The notes: generated by a model from the sequence alone, not told the origin. DNA of 64,000 bases from Paenibacillus xylanexedens (GCF_017874615.1 NZ_JAGIKV010000007.1:248001-312000), one strand, 5' to 3'. Numbered from the stretch's first letter, positions 16,166 to 25,418 are shown. Translations and numbers: made by a program.

Positions 16166-19100
16166 TTGTTCATTAATAAAGGCAAGAAAATGCTCGCTAT
16201 GCTTACACTTATACCCTTGGCTACAGGGATGGTCATGGGAGCTTTCCCTGCTGCGATAACGTATGCAGATGCGGGGGATAACACATCAACCAACAACTCG
16301 GCAACAGGTTCTTGGCAAACGGGAGATTTGCATGTACATACGTTTGAGTCCGATGATGCACAGGTTTCACTGGAGAACGTGCTCGACGCGGGTTTAACCA
16401 AATATGGGCTGGACTGGATTGCGCTTACGGATCATTTGCGGTTATCCAAGCGAGATCACAACGGCGTAGACATTCCAAGTGGGTCAATACCCATGTCCCA
16501 AGGAATGAATGAATATCAGGTACCACAGATCAAGGCCCTTCAGGATGCAGGCAAATACGCAGGTAAAACAATCTTCTCCGGTTTCGAATGGGACATGCCT
16601 ACACATGAACACGTTGGGGTAGGGATTCTCACGGATGAGCCGAACTCAACCGAAGCGCTGAACGCTGCCAAGGAATTCGAATACCGTTTCACGAATCGCG
16701 CAGCGAACTTGTTTAATACGGCTGACGTAACAAAATGGGATCAGAACGGAGGGCGTGCCTACACGACTCATCAGGATGCCTTAACCGCCATCAATTGGCT
16801 CGCAACGAACTATCCAATGACAAGTTATGCGATGATCAACCATCCTTCACGCGGTAAATACAAATATACCGTCGCCGACTTGCGTGATTTCAACGATCTG
16901 GCTCCACAAGTGGTATTTGGTATCGAAGGCATGCTGGGTAACCAGATGGAACCGGATCGTGGAGGGTACAACACAAGCTACAATGTAGCTAATCCGACCG
17001 CAGATGATGGATACAAATACCGTACATACGGCGGTGTAGACTATATGGTCGCCAAGGTTGGCGGACTATGGGATGCATTGCTGGGAGAAGGACGTCACTT
17101 CTGGAACTATGGCAATTCGGACTACCACTTCAAGACAATTGGTACGAATTCCAGTGGTTATTTTCCTGGTGAATATGCTAAGACCTATTCGTGGGTTGAG
17201 GGTACAGGCATGCAGGCAGTACTGGATGGACTGCGTTCGGGAAAATCATTTTCCGTATTCGGCGACCTGATCAACGCACTGGACTTTACAGCTTCCGGAG
17301 CGGGTGCTCAGGTTGAGATGGGCGGAGACCTTCATGTGACTCAAGGCGATGAAGTAGAGCTGAAGATTCGCTTCAAGAGTCCAACGACGAGCAACAACTA
17401 TGAAAATCCAATCAACAGCGGCACGTCCGCTGGACAAGTACCCGTGGTGGATCACGTTGATCTCATCGCTGGGGATGTGACAGCCAAGGCCCAGAAGGGT
17501 ACAGCCGCATATACCAAAGACACCAACGACTCTACCAAGGTACTGGCTACCTTCACATCCAACGATTGGACGACAGATGCCGAAGGCTATAATGTCATCA
17601 CGTACAAGATCAAAGCTACAGACCAGGACAAGTATTTCCGCCTTCGCGGTACCAATCTGGGCATGAACGTGACAGGTGAGACTGTAGACGGTGAACCACA
17701 ACTTGATCCAAAAAATACGACAGCTGATGCAACGACCCGTTTTAATCAAATTAACGATAGCAACTATCGCGATCTGTGGTTCTACTCCAACCCAATCTTC
17801 ATGAGTGCCACACCTTACAGTGATGCACAGGCGGTAACCGATACACTTCAAGCAATCGATCTGGGCGATCTGAACGCGGTCCATTCCGATCTTACCCTTC
17901 CTGTTGAAGGGAAGCATGGTGCAACGATTAGCTGGTCCAGCTCCAACCCGGAACTAATGAATAACGAGGGCAAGCTGCTAACGCAACCGGACAATAATGA
18001 GCGATTGGAACTGACGGCAACCGTGCAACGTGGCACGGAGTCACAACCCAAAACGTTCACTGTCATTGTGGAAGGCAAGAATAATCAGGCGCTGGTATTA
18101 AAAAGCAACATGACTACCGCTGACGGCCAGCCGTATCACACGGATACATGGACGAACCAGTCCGTAACGGTTAGTGTAACCAGCGCAGTATACGCGCCTG
18201 CTACTTCCGCAATTATCGAGTTGTCCCGTGATGGAGGGCAGACGTATGAACTTTATACAGAGAATACACCTTTGGAGGTAACGGAGCCGGGAGAGCACAA
18301 CCTTTTATTCCGAGCAACAGACGATCTGGAACAAACGTATACTTTACCTCTGGTCATTAAAATAGACCGTGAGATTCCCGTCATCACCCTGCAAGGTAGC
18401 AGCCAGATGACGCTGAACGTAGGAGATACGTACAACGAGCCTGGAGCACAGGCTTCTGATAATGTCGGCATCCGTGGTTCCGTGCAGGTGGATGGCACGG
18501 TGAACACACAAGCAGCAGGGATCTACACCCTTCGGTATAACGTGAAGGATATCGCTGGTAATGCGGCACAGGAAGTTATCCGTACCGTGACTGTACAAGC
18601 ACGCTCAGGCAATGGTGGCGGGGGTTCAGGTGGAGGTACTGGAGGCAACTCTGGTGGGAATTCTGGAGGAAACACACCAAGTGTGCCAACAACGCCTACC
18701 GTTCCAACCACACCAACCAATCCGGAAACGGGGTCAGATTCATCCACTGAAGTGAAGGTAGAGGTGGAAGCGAATCAGCCGGTCCAAACGGGTTTGAAAG
18801 ACATCGTGCAATTCAATGTTCCATCGGGAGCCATTGGTTCCAAGGATACGCTGCAAGTGTCTGTGGTTGCCAAGGACAAGTTGCAGAATACAGCTTCCCT
18901 GAATGTACTTGGACAAGCTGTACAGATCAGCCGCAGTGGCGGAAGAACATTGAATGATCAGGCTACATTGAGCCTGAATATGGATTCGGCAGATCTGCCT
19001 AACGGGACCCAACCTGCAATCTACTATTATAATGAAGCTCGTCAGAGCTGGGTATTTATTGGTGGCAAGATGAATACAGCAGGAAGCATAACGGCCAATG

Positions 19101-19705
19101 TTAATCATCTGGGTACATTCGTTGTGTCCAGTTACACACCGGTGAATCTGTCTGACCTGAATGGACACTGGGCTTCCGACTATGCAGATCGTTTGTTGGG
19201 CATGAACGTGATTCAAGGTTACACAGATGGTACGTTCCAACCATCGAAGAAGATCACACGGGCAGAGTTTGTTACGTTGCTCAGTAAGGCGCTGGCATTG
19301 AAGTCCGTGGAGTCCGATCTGACATTTGCAGATCAAGGCAGTCTGCCAGACTGGGCAAAAGGTGATATTGCCGCAGCCGTGCAAGCCGGAATCGTGAACG
19401 GCTACGGTGATAACACATTTAAGCCTGATCGCACGATTACCCGTGCCGAGATGGCTGTCATGATGGCGAATGCGCTGAAAGTAAGTTCAGATGCACAAGC
19501 CGGAATGTCCGGTAATACCTCCGTTAAACCAAGTTTCACCGATGCATCGCAGACACCATCTTGGGCACAAGAAGCACTGGATACCGCGGTGCAGGCCAAG
19601 ATTGTGAGCGGATATACGGACCATACGGTTCGTGCAGGAAGTGAAACGACAAGAGCGGAAGCTGCGACGATGATCTATAACTTGTTGCTGGCCATGTACG
19701 TGTAA
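16166..19705 (+). CDS. Surface PHP-domain (CehA-like) phosphoesterase with Ig-like domains and three SLH repeats
   Basis: 1179 residues from TTG 16166; an ATG at 16190 is the alternative start. A signal peptide (to about residue 36) is followed by a PHP/CehA metallo-hydrolase domain (about 48-370). Visible ligand motifs are DLHVHT, LTDHLR, GFEWD, INHPSRG, GIEG and GNSDYHF. An atrophied bacterial Ig repeat (about 590-650), a DUF5011 Ig-like domain (about 735-810, GDTYNEPGAQASDNVG), a Gly/Ser and Pro/Thr linker and a ZU5-like region come next. Three SLH repeats close the protein (QGYTDGTFQP, NGYGDNTFKP, SGYTDHTVRA). It should be a wall-bound phosphodiesterase or phosphatase, perhaps scavenging phosphate from outside esters; the substrate is inferred only from family. 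Confidence 0.88.
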   Translation: MFINKGKKMLAMLTLIPLATGMVMGAFPAAITYADAGDNTSTNNSATGSWQTGDLHVHTFESDDAQVSLENVLDAGLTKYGLDWIALTDHLRLSKRDHNGVDIPSGSIPMSQGMNEYQVPQIKALQDAGKYAGKTIFSGFEWDMPTHEHVGVGILTDEPNSTEALNAAKEFEYRFTNRAANLFNTADVTKWDQNGGRAYTTHQDALTAINWLATNYPMTSYAMINHPSRGKYKYTVADLRDFNDLAPQVVFGIEGMLGNQMEPDRGGYNTSYNVANPTADDGYKYRTYGGVDYMVAKVGGLWDALLGEGRHFWNYGNSDYHFKTIGTNSSGYFPGEYAKTYSWVEGTGMQAVLDGLRSGKSFSVFGDLINALDFTASGAGAQVEMGGDLHVTQGDEVELKIRFKSPTTSNNYENPINSGTSAGQVPVVDHVDLIAGDVTAKAQKGTAAYTKDTNDSTKVLATFTSNDWTTDAEGYNVITYKIKATDQDKYFRLRGTNLGMNVTGETVDGEPQLDPKNTTADATTRFNQINDSNYRDLWFYSNPIFMSATPYSDAQAVTDTLQAIDLGDLNAVHSDLTLPVEGKHGATISWSSSNPELMNNEGKLLTQPDNNERLELTATVQRGTESQPKTFTVIVEGKNNQALVLKSNMTTADGQPYHTDTWTNQSVTVSVTSAVYAPATSAIIELSRDGGQTYELYTENTPLEVTEPGEHNLLFRATDDLEQTYTLPLVIKIDREIPVITLQGSSQMTLNVGDTYNEPGAQASDNVGIRGSVQVDGTVNTQAAGIYTLRYNVKDIAGNAAQEVIRTVTVQARSGNGGGGSGGGTGGNSGGNSGGNTPSVPTTPTVPTTPTNPETGSDSSTEVKVEVEANQPVQTGLKDIVQFNVPSGAIGSKDTLQVSVVAKDKLQNTASLNVLGQAVQISRSGGRTLNDQATLSLNMDSADLPNGTQPAIYYYNEARQSWVFIGGKMNTAGSITANVNHLGTFVVSSYTPVNLSDLNGHWASDYADRLLGMNVIQGYTDGTFQPSKKITRAEFVTLLSKALALKSVESDLTFADQGSLPDWAKGDIAAAVQAGIVNGYGDNTFKPDRTITRAEMAVMMANALKVSSDAQAGMSGNTSVKPSFTDASQTPSWAQEALDTAVQAKIVSGYTDHTVRAGSETTRAEAATMIYNLLLAMYV

Positions 19706-19744
19706 GAAGTAACAAAGAGAATTAACTGTATATAAAGCAGATAA

Positions 19745-19779
19745 AAAAACTGATATCCTTTTGGGGTATCAGTTTTTTT
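19745..19779 (+). terminator. Terminator after PHP-SLH gene
   Basis: AAAACTGATATCC and GGTATCAGTTTTTTT form a stem with a short loop and a T run. Confidence 0.85.
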
Positions 19780-19907
19780 GGGATTAAGACTATCTCATCT
19801 TGGATGATATTTAAGACGTGCCATTGCTGTAATTCACGAAACGAAAGGGCAAGTTACTGTGATAGAATAAGTTAGGTTTGGATGATGAAACGGTGGGGGC
19901 TTAGAGA

Positions 19908-20855
19908 ATGAACAAGACGGAGCGGCAGCTTGCGATTACGCTTGAATTGCAGCGAAGAAAGATGCTAAGAGCAGAAGATTTAGCTGCTCAATTGGAGACA
20001 AGTGTACGTACGATTTATCGAGATATGCAGGCATTAAGCGAAGCTGGTGTTCCGATTATGGGTGCTCCGGGTCATGGGTATTCCCTCATGGAAGGATATT
20101 TTCTGCCCCCGGTAAGCTTCACCGCAGAGGAAGCCGTATCCCTGCTCATGGGAGCTGATTTTATCGAACAGAGATTGGATACAGAATACGCGATGGAGGC
20201 TAAGTCGGCTCAACGAAAAATTGAAGCGATTTTACCAGAAGCCGTTCGAAACGAATCAATACGTGTTCGGGAAACGATGCGACTGCTTCATACGGTTGAA
20301 CCTTTAACCCGAACGCGGGTGAAAACATACCTTAACCAGATACGTAATGCTATTTTGGAGCAACGTAAAATCAGTTTTATGTACCTGAAAAAAATGCCAG
20401 GAACGGATGGCAATCGGTATAATATGCGTGAGGTTTCACCCTACGGACTCTCACTGGTTCAGGAGAATTGGATGTTAATTGCACGTTGTGATATGCGACA
20501 AGACATCCGTCATTTTCGTTTGTCACGGATGACTGAACTTTCCGTGCTGGAGGATCAATTCCTTTTGCCACCGGATTTTGATCTAAACAGTTATCGACCT
20601 CCTGACGACCGTAACGAACAAGTATTAATCAGGGCTAAACCTGAAATTGCTGACAAAGTTATGGAGGCCCTTCATTTTTATATGGATGCATTTGAGGAGC
20701 AAGAGGAAGGTGTTGTTTTTCATTTTCGTGTCCGCTACCCGGAAGAAATATTGCATTATTTACTTGGATGGGGTGGAGATATCGAGGTCTTGGAGCCGGA
20801 GTCTTTGCGCTTCCGAATGCAGGAAGTAGCCAAAAACATCTTAAAACACTACTGA
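19908..20855 (+). CDS. YafY-type WYL-domain transcriptional regulator
   Basis: 315 residues. N-terminal HTH_11 winged helix (LRAEDLAAQLETSVRTIYRDMQ) and a WYL sensor domain from about residue 140, with SPYGLSLVQENWMLIARCD and RHFRLSRMTELSVL. The canonical Trp-Tyr-Leu triplet reads NWMLI here. A C-terminal WCX-like extension ends at 315. Such proteins sense small ligands or nucleic acid fragments and often repress nearby genes. The start is supported by GGGGG before ATG 19908. The two genes downstream (DinB, EVE) follow after a terminator, so it is probably transcribed alone. Confidence 0.88.
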   Translation: MNKTERQLAITLELQRRKMLRAEDLAAQLETSVRTIYRDMQALSEAGVPIMGAPGHGYSLMEGYFLPPVSFTAEEAVSLLMGADFIEQRLDTEYAMEAKSAQRKIEAILPEAVRNESIRVRETMRLLHTVEPLTRTRVKTYLNQIRNAILEQRKISFMYLKKMPGTDGNRYNMREVSPYGLSLVQENWMLIARCDMRQDIRHFRLSRMTELSVLEDQFLLPPDFDLNSYRPPDDRNEQVLIRAKPEIADKVMEALHFYMDAFEEQEEGVVFHFRVRYPEEILHYLLGWGGDIEVLEPESLRFRMQEVAKNILKHY

Positions 20856-20881
20856 CATACACCTGTCAGTAGTGTTTTTTT
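20844..20881 (+). terminator. Terminator overlapping the WYL gene stop
   Basis: AAACACTACTGACA pairs perfectly with TGTCAGTAGTGTTT over a 6-base loop, then a T run. The gene's last codons and stop lie in the left arm. Confidence 0.9.
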
Positions 20882-20922
20882 ATACTTTGATATATCACAG
20901 ATCAAGAGGAGTGGGTTGAAGG

Positions 20923-21459
20923 ATGAGAAGTACAACGGAAGTATTGACATCATTTGAAACGGCTGTAGAACGATATTTGGCAGAACTGAACAAATTGGAT
21001 ATGTCTAGCTTATATAAAAAACAGAGTGAAGAGGAATGGTCCATTGGACAGATGTATGTACATTTGATTCAATCAGCGCTTTTCTTACATCTGCATAATA
21101 TTGAGCAGTGTTTGAGCAGCGAGGATTCGACATTAAACTCGGGGGAGGAAAAAACAGAACTGGGTAGGCAAGTGTTCGAATTAGGACAATTCCCTCCCGT
21201 TCCAATTAAGGTTCCTGCTTCCCCGCAGTATACCCCGCAACCACCCGAGAGCATGGAGTCCTTGATTGATGGGCTTCACATGGTCGTGGACCGGATGAGG
21301 AGTACAGAACCTCTTGTATACCAAGTGTCGGTAAATAACAAAATACATCATCCAAGGCTTGGCGCTCTAAATGCTCAAGAGTGGTTTTTGTTGATAGAGA
21401 TGCACTACAGACATCATTTTTTGCAATTAGACCGATTGAAATCGAATCTGGAAATGTAA
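20923..21459 (+). CDS. DinB-family protein
   Basis: 178 residues with the four-helix DinB/YfiT fold. The metal-binding histidines appear to be in helix two (QMYVHLIQSA) and near the C-terminus (EMHYRHHFLQLDRL). Members include damage-inducible and thiol-dependent transferases; most are uncharacterised, and no specific reaction can be assigned. It is followed 26 bp later by the EVE-domain gene and the two are probably co-transcribed. Confidence 0.82.
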   Translation: MRSTTEVLTSFETAVERYLAELNKLDMSSLYKKQSEEEWSIGQMYVHLIQSALFLHLHNIEQCLSSEDSTLNSGEEKTELGRQVFELGQFPPVPIKVPASPQYTPQPPESMESLIDGLHMVVDRMRSTEPLVYQVSVNNKIHHPRLGALNAQEWFLLIEMHYRHHFLQLDRLKSNLEM

Positions 21460-21485
21460 ACGAGAGAAGGGAATGAGATATATCC

Positions 21486-21962
21486 ATGAAACCAAATCAG
21501 GACAGCAGATATTGGATTTGTGTTGTATCTGCTTCTCATGTAAATGTAGCGGTAGAGGGAGGGTTTGCGCAGTTGTGCCATGGCAAGTCAGCGCTGTTGC
21601 GACAGATGTCCGCGGGTGATTGGCTGATATACTATTCTCCACGCACAGACATATCAACAGGGCAGCCACTTCAGGCGTTTACCGCTATTGGTCAAATTAC
21701 CGATGACAGGATATACCAATATCAGATGTCGGAATCCTTTATACCCTTTCGCCGAGATCTCCGTTATCTTCCATGTCGAGAAGTAAAGATCGCAACGTTG
21801 TTAGACCAACTTAGTTTTACACGCGGAAATCGCAATTGGGGGTTTCCATTTCGTAAAGGTCAATTTGAAATTGGGGCTGAAGACTTCATGATGATAGCTT
21901 CCTCCATGTTGGAAGATGAGACACAGTCACTACTGGATATTAGCTTAAGCCAGGGATGTTAA
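21486..21962 (+). CDS. EVE-domain protein
   Basis: 158 residues forming one EVE (PUA-like) domain: YWICVVSASHV at the start, the binding-cleft element LRQMSAGDWLIYYSP in the middle, and WGFPFRKGQFEIGAEDF near the end. EVE domains bind modified bases in DNA or RNA and are often linked with methylation or restriction. Here the neighbour is a DinB-like gene and no restriction genes are adjacent, so the role is open. Confidence 0.85.
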   Translation: MKPNQDSRYWICVVSASHVNVAVEGGFAQLCHGKSALLRQMSAGDWLIYYSPRTDISTGQPLQAFTAIGQITDDRIYQYQMSESFIPFRRDLRYLPCREVKIATLLDQLSFTRGNRNWGFPFRKGQFEIGAEDFMMIASSMLEDETQSLLDISLSQGC

Positions 21963-21965
21963 CCA

Positions 21966-22006
21966 AAGCAAAAGGCCCATAGATTGTCTATGGACCTTTT
22001 TGCTTT
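21966..22006. terminator. Terminator between EVE gene and convergent yidD-like gene
   Basis: AAAGGCCCATAGA and TCTATGGACCTTTTT pair with a 3-base loop. The flanking AAGCAAA/TTTGCTTT makes it usable from both strands, which fits the convergent genes. Confidence 0.85.
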
Positions 22007-22511
22007 ATGGATAATCATATCCTCCACCGTTGATATTACATTTGCGAAGACGATGGATGCCTAAGGAAAGACCTTTAATTGCCCCGTATTTCTCAATAGC
22101 TTGAATCATATACACAGAACAGCTTGGTTCAAAACGACATTTGTTCCTCACTTCAATGGGGGCAAAACGTTGATAAATTCTAATACTCCATATCAGGATT
22201 GCTCTAACACGTCGTAGAACGATGAAGAACATACTTGCTATGAAAACAATCTGGGCACTCAGCAAAGCATATACTGGAATGAATGGATTCAAGAGATAGA
22301 AACAGATCATAGAGATGATTAGCCCTGCGAATAATGCAAGTGTAACGTTAAGCAAAGACTTCAACCAATCGATTTCTGGAATAACATGAGTTCTTATATA
22401 GAAACTGCTTCGAGGGTCGTTTTCTTCATGATGTGTATGTAAGAGTCTAATAAGTTCTTCTTCGGATGGCATGTTATTATATATCAGTTCCTCAGATTCT
22501 GAGTTTCTCAT
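22005..22511 (-). CDS. YidD-like membrane insertion factor with N-terminal membrane extension
   Basis: 168 residues. The C-terminal 65 residues are a YidD (DUF37) domain: IRIYQRFAPI, the hallmark CRFEPSCSVYMIQAI, then KGLSLGIHRLRKCNINGGGYDYP. YidD helps YidC-dependent insertion of membrane proteins. Typical YidD proteins are 70-90 residues. This one has an extra N-terminal part with a charged segment and two hydrophobic helices (about 50-100, LFAGLIISMICFYLL, LLSAQIVFIASMFFIVL). The gene lies 16 bp after a DUF4177-like gene and is not next to rnpA-yidC, so it is probably an accessory paralogue. Confidence 0.82.
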   Translation of the reverse strand: MRNSESEELIYNNMPSEEELIRLLHTHHEENDPRSSFYIRTHVIPEIDWLKSLLNVTLALFAGLIISMICFYLLNPFIPVYALLSAQIVFIASMFFIVLRRVRAILIWSIRIYQRFAPIEVRNKCRFEPSCSVYMIQAIEKYGAIKGLSLGIHRLRKCNINGGGYDYP

Positions 22512-22527
22512 GATTGTTGTACTATTA

Positions 22528-22749
22528 TTAAATCTCTCTGTAGAAAATCAGCATATAATGATGTGTTGTAACAGGTTGCTGGAGACAACCGGGTTTCTCA
22601 GTGACGGATAGCGACTCCATGGATTGATAGGTCCATCCAGATTGTGCTTTGTGATTGATGATATCCGCAAATAAATTAACAGCAGCCTGAGTATCACCTC
22701 GGTTTACTTGAACATTTTTCGGACCTGGAACAACTGTGTACTCTCTCAT
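22528..22749 (-). CDS. Small DUF4177-like protein
   Basis: 73 residues (REYTVVPGPKNVQVNRGDTQ ... INHKAQSGWTYQSMESL ... YMLIFYREI), the pattern of small one-domain DUF4177-type proteins: a strand-rich start, then NxxxxxGW. Function unknown. ATG 22749 is preceded by AAAGGATGA. It forms an apparent operon with the yidD-like gene. Confidence 0.65.
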   Translation of the reverse strand: MREYTVVPGPKNVQVNRGDTQAAVNLFADIINHKAQSGWTYQSMESLSVTEKPGCLQQPVTTHHYMLIFYREI

Positions 22750-23010
22750 TTAAATCATCCTTTCGTATGTTGGAATTATGGCAATAGACATTCCATTATT
22801 TTACTATGGGTATGGTAAACTGTCGATTGAAACTTATTAGATGAGATTGGATTAAAATATAGGCCATCTAACAGGATGGTCTTTGTTGTTATTAAGGTTT
22901 AAATTCAAGTGGAAAAGTCAATAAAAGCTCTGTAAGCAACGCTGTACAATCCACTGAAAACCAGTACAATTGAACCTATAAGAACATGAGATAAAGAGAG
23001 GAATTTCTCC

Positions 23011-23604
23011 ATGACCGATACAAGTGGGAATCGCAAAGTTGACGGCTATCTAAAGAAACTCAAAACGTGGAAGGAAGAGTCCACAAAGCTGAGAGAGATT
23101 ATTCGGGATTTTGAACTGACAGAGGATATGAAATGGATGCACCCTTGTTACATGCTGGATGGGAAAAACATCGTTTTAATCCATGGATTCAAAGAATACG
23201 TGGCTATTTTGTTCTTCAAAGGTGCTCTGCTGAAGGACTCGCACGGCATTTTGGTCCAGCAAACGGAGAATGTACAGGCAGAACGCCAGCTTCGCTTCAC
23301 CAGTCTGGAGCAGATTGTGGAGCAGGAGGCTATGATCAAATCCTATATCCAGCAAGCGATTGAAGTGGAACAAGCTGGACTGCAAGTGGAAATGAAAAAA
23401 ACTGCCGAATATAGCGTTCCTGAGGAACTTCAACAGCAATTCGATGAGAATCCTGCTTTCCGAGATGCATTTGAAGCGCTGACACCCGGACGGCAGCGGG
23501 CATATCTCTATTATTTCTCACAACCAAAGCAATCCAAGACAAAAGTGTCACGAATCGAGAAGTACATGCAGCCGATCCTGGAGGGCAAAGGGTTGAATGA
23601 TTAA
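23011..23604 (+). CDS. YdeI/OmpD-associated family protein (DUF1801 type)
   Basis: 197 residues. N-terminal DUF1801/YdhG-like domain (TEDMKWMHPCYMLDGKNIVLIHGFKEYVAILFF, split around residues 35-70) and a C-terminal bacteriocin-protection/YdeI tail (PEELQQQFDENPAFRDAFEALTPG). Related Bacillus YdeI is induced by cell-envelope stress, but the reaction is unknown. The ATG has GAGAGGAA upstream. It stands alone, bordered by a weak hairpin on each side (22861-22885 and 23649-23693). Confidence 0.82.
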   Translation: MTDTSGNRKVDGYLKKLKTWKEESTKLREIIRDFELTEDMKWMHPCYMLDGKNIVLIHGFKEYVAILFFKGALLKDSHGILVQQTENVQAERQLRFTSLEQIVEQEAMIKSYIQQAIEVEQAGLQVEMKKTAEYSVPEELQQQFDENPAFRDAFEALTPGRQRAYLYYFSQPKQSKTKVSRIEKYMQPILEGKGLND

Positions 23605-23648
23605 TTTATAACTAAATATTTGAGGGGAATTAAGAGTTAAAACGAGTT

Positions 23649-23693
23649 GAAAGCCTTTCAGATATAATCCGAAGGGCTTTTGCTGTTTTTGCT
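23649..23693 (+). terminator. Imperfect hairpin after YdeI-like gene
   Basis: AAAGCC ... GGGCTTTT with inner GAT/ATC pairing and a T-rich tail (TGCTGTTTTTGC). Confidence 0.5.
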
Positions 23694-23723
23694 AAAAGTA
23701 AAGATAGCAGGAGAGTGTCCCAT

Positions 23724-23981
23724 ATGATTCGAACTTACCAATACTACGCAGTTTTTAATTTTGCTGAGGATGGAATTAATGTTACATTTCCTGATCTGCC
23801 CGGATGTATCACCTGTGGCGAATCAATTGATGAAGCATTAGTGATGGCGAAAGAAGCACTTGAATTATTTTTGGATGGAGAACCTGTTGAAGATATTCCG
23901 CCACCTCAAAGCATAATGCCTGAATTATTGAACTTTAAAGATAAAGCGTACTTAATTGAAGCAAGTATTACGTATTATTGA
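23724..23981 (+). CDS. HicB-like antitoxin domain protein without HicA partner
   Basis: 85 residues from ATG 23724 (AGGAGA at 23709-23714; a GTG at 23715 is too close to that site). HicB partial RNase H-like fold: YYAVFNFAEDGINVTFPDLPGC, split at residues 5-27, then GESIDEALVMAKEALELFL. It lacks the DNA-binding tail seen in full-length HicB. No 60-residue HicA toxin with its double-stranded RNA-binding fold is found on either side. It is therefore probably an orphan HicB-like protein, common in Firmicutes, rather than an active toxin-antitoxin pair. Confidence 0.82.
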   Translation: MIRTYQYYAVFNFAEDGINVTFPDLPGCITCGESIDEALVMAKEALELFLDGEPVEDIPPPQSIMPELLNFKDKAYLIEASITYY

Positions 23982-24007
23982 TGAATTCTATGTTTACATA
24001 TCGGAAT

Positions 24008-25330
24008 TCACCAAACAGAATTTAGAACATCGTCGACTTCTTTGATTCTTGTGACAGATGGTGTTTGAATTAGATTTCCTTTGACCATAACCATAGAGAT
24101 GCCTGACAAGGCCTCGATATGTTCCAGCGGATTTTGCTCCATGATAATCAGATCAGCATGTTTCCCGATATCCACCGTCCCTGTAACATCGTCAACACCG
24201 AGGATCTTCGCATTGGTTCGGGTCACCATGTCGATGACCTGTTTGTTGTTCAGGTTAGCCTGTCTCATGTAGTGGTCCATTTCTCTCCACATATCATAGT
24301 GAGTCACGTAAGGCATGGCGGCATCAGTGCCTATACCAATGATGATGTCGTTTTCGATCGCTTGCTTGACGCCCTTGAGCATGGAATCGTAGACGAGTCT
24401 TGAATTCTCTTTTACCGTTGCACTTACCTTCGTTACGCTGGTATCCAGTGAAGCGGATGGATAAGCGGCTTGCAGTGTGGGAATGAGTGCAGTGTAGCCA
24501 TTCAGGGCATTGGGATTATTTTTGTACAAATGAATGATTTCGTCGTCCATCTCCGAACCGTGCTCGATGGTATCGACGCCACCTTGTAATGCAACCCGTA
24601 CGCCTTCCGTGCTCTCCACATGCGCTGCCACCCGCAAACCAATCTTATGCGCTTCATCGCAGATCGCTGCAACTTCGTCCACCGTCATCTGTAAAAGTCC
24701 AGCTTCGCCCACCATCTTCGCATCCGTCACGCCACCCGTCACACAGATTTTGATCAGATCCACGCCATGTTTCACATTGATGCGAACATTTTTTCGTGCT
24801 TCCCACGGGGAATCGCCCACCAGAGCGAGAAAGGGAGCACCATGTCCGCCCGTTACACTTAGGAAAAACCCGGAGACAAGCAGATTAGGGCCGACAAAGT
24901 CACCGTTGTTAATCTCATCCCGCAGCTGGACGTCCGTGTAAAAGAATTCCCCCACACTGCGCATCGTTGTTACACCCGCATGGAGTGCAGTCAGCGCGTT
25001 GCGTTTCATGCGTTTTTTCAAAACGTTTCTGCCAAACTTCGTGTTCAATATCCGATCATAGGCAAACTGCAACAAGCCTTCACTGACCGAGAGACTGAAC
25101 GGTTTACCATCTGCAAAGAGATGTACGTGGGCGTTGATTAGTCCAGGCATTACGTATTTCCCTGAGAGGCCAATTGTTGTGTAGTGACTAGGGATAAGCA
25201 GTTCATTTTCTTTGCCGATATCCTGAATAAGTCCTTGTTCATTGACGAGAATCGTTATGTTTTTTTGCAGATTGCGGCTTGAGTCGCCGTGGATCAGATT
25301 GACGTTTTTTAATGCGTAAGCGGTGTTCAT
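24008..25330 (-). CDS. Amidohydrolase (imidazolonepropionase/prolidase-like)
   Basis: 440 residues of the metal-dependent amidohydrolase superfamily. Expected ligands are visible: HVH in LINAHVHLF (about residue 67-69), Lys in VDLIKICVTGG, His in VAAHVES, His in TIEHGSEMD and Asp in IGIGTDAAMP. A small beta-sandwich formed by both termini brackets the barrel. These enzymes hydrolyse cyclic amides, dipeptides or similar compounds; the exact substrate is unclear. ATG 25330 follows AAGGAGG. The promoter region carries a palindrome also present before the TetR gene upstream, so that TetR protein likely controls it. Confidence 0.88.
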   Translation of the reverse strand: MNTAYALKNVNLIHGDSSRNLQKNITILVNEQGLIQDIGKENELLIPSHYTTIGLSGKYVMPGLINAHVHLFADGKPFSLSVSEGLLQFAYDRILNTKFGRNVLKKRMKRNALTALHAGVTTMRSVGEFFYTDVQLRDEINNGDFVGPNLLVSGFFLSVTGGHGAPFLALVGDSPWEARKNVRINVKHGVDLIKICVTGGVTDAKMVGEAGLLQMTVDEVAAICDEAHKIGLRVAAHVESTEGVRVALQGGVDTIEHGSEMDDEIIHLYKNNPNALNGYTALIPTLQAAYPSASLDTSVTKVSATVKENSRLVYDSMLKGVKQAIENDIIIGIGTDAAMPYVTHYDMWREMDHYMRQANLNNKQVIDMVTRTNAKILGVDDVTGTVDIGKHADLIIMEQNPLEHIEALSGISMVMVKGNLIQTPSVTRIKEVDDVLNSVW

Positions 25331-25392
25331 GTTGTGTTCCTCCTTAGAATGTGGGTGAAGCGAGTAGTTAAGGTAACGAAGATACCTGTTTC

Positions 25393-25418
25393 AATAATGA
25401 ATAATTAATTCATTTTTA
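25393..25418. promoter_or_regulatory. Candidate TetR operator before amidohydrolase
   Basis: CAATAATGAATAATTAATTC lies in a near-perfect palindrome (TGAATAATTAATTCA core). It matches the spaced half-sites of the element at 26155-26181 before the TetR gene. Confidence 0.55.

Noticed and set aside
17246..17917. 223-codon minus-strand frame opposite the PHP-SLH gene
   Set aside because: Shadow of a clear coding region; no ribosome site or recognisable domain.
18740..19384. 214-codon minus-strand frame
   Set aside because: Lies opposite the SLH-containing 3' half of the PHP-SLH gene and has no protein-like pattern.
23500..24000. Complete HicAB toxin-antitoxin system
   Set aside because: No HicA-like frame is found on either side of the HicB-like gene.
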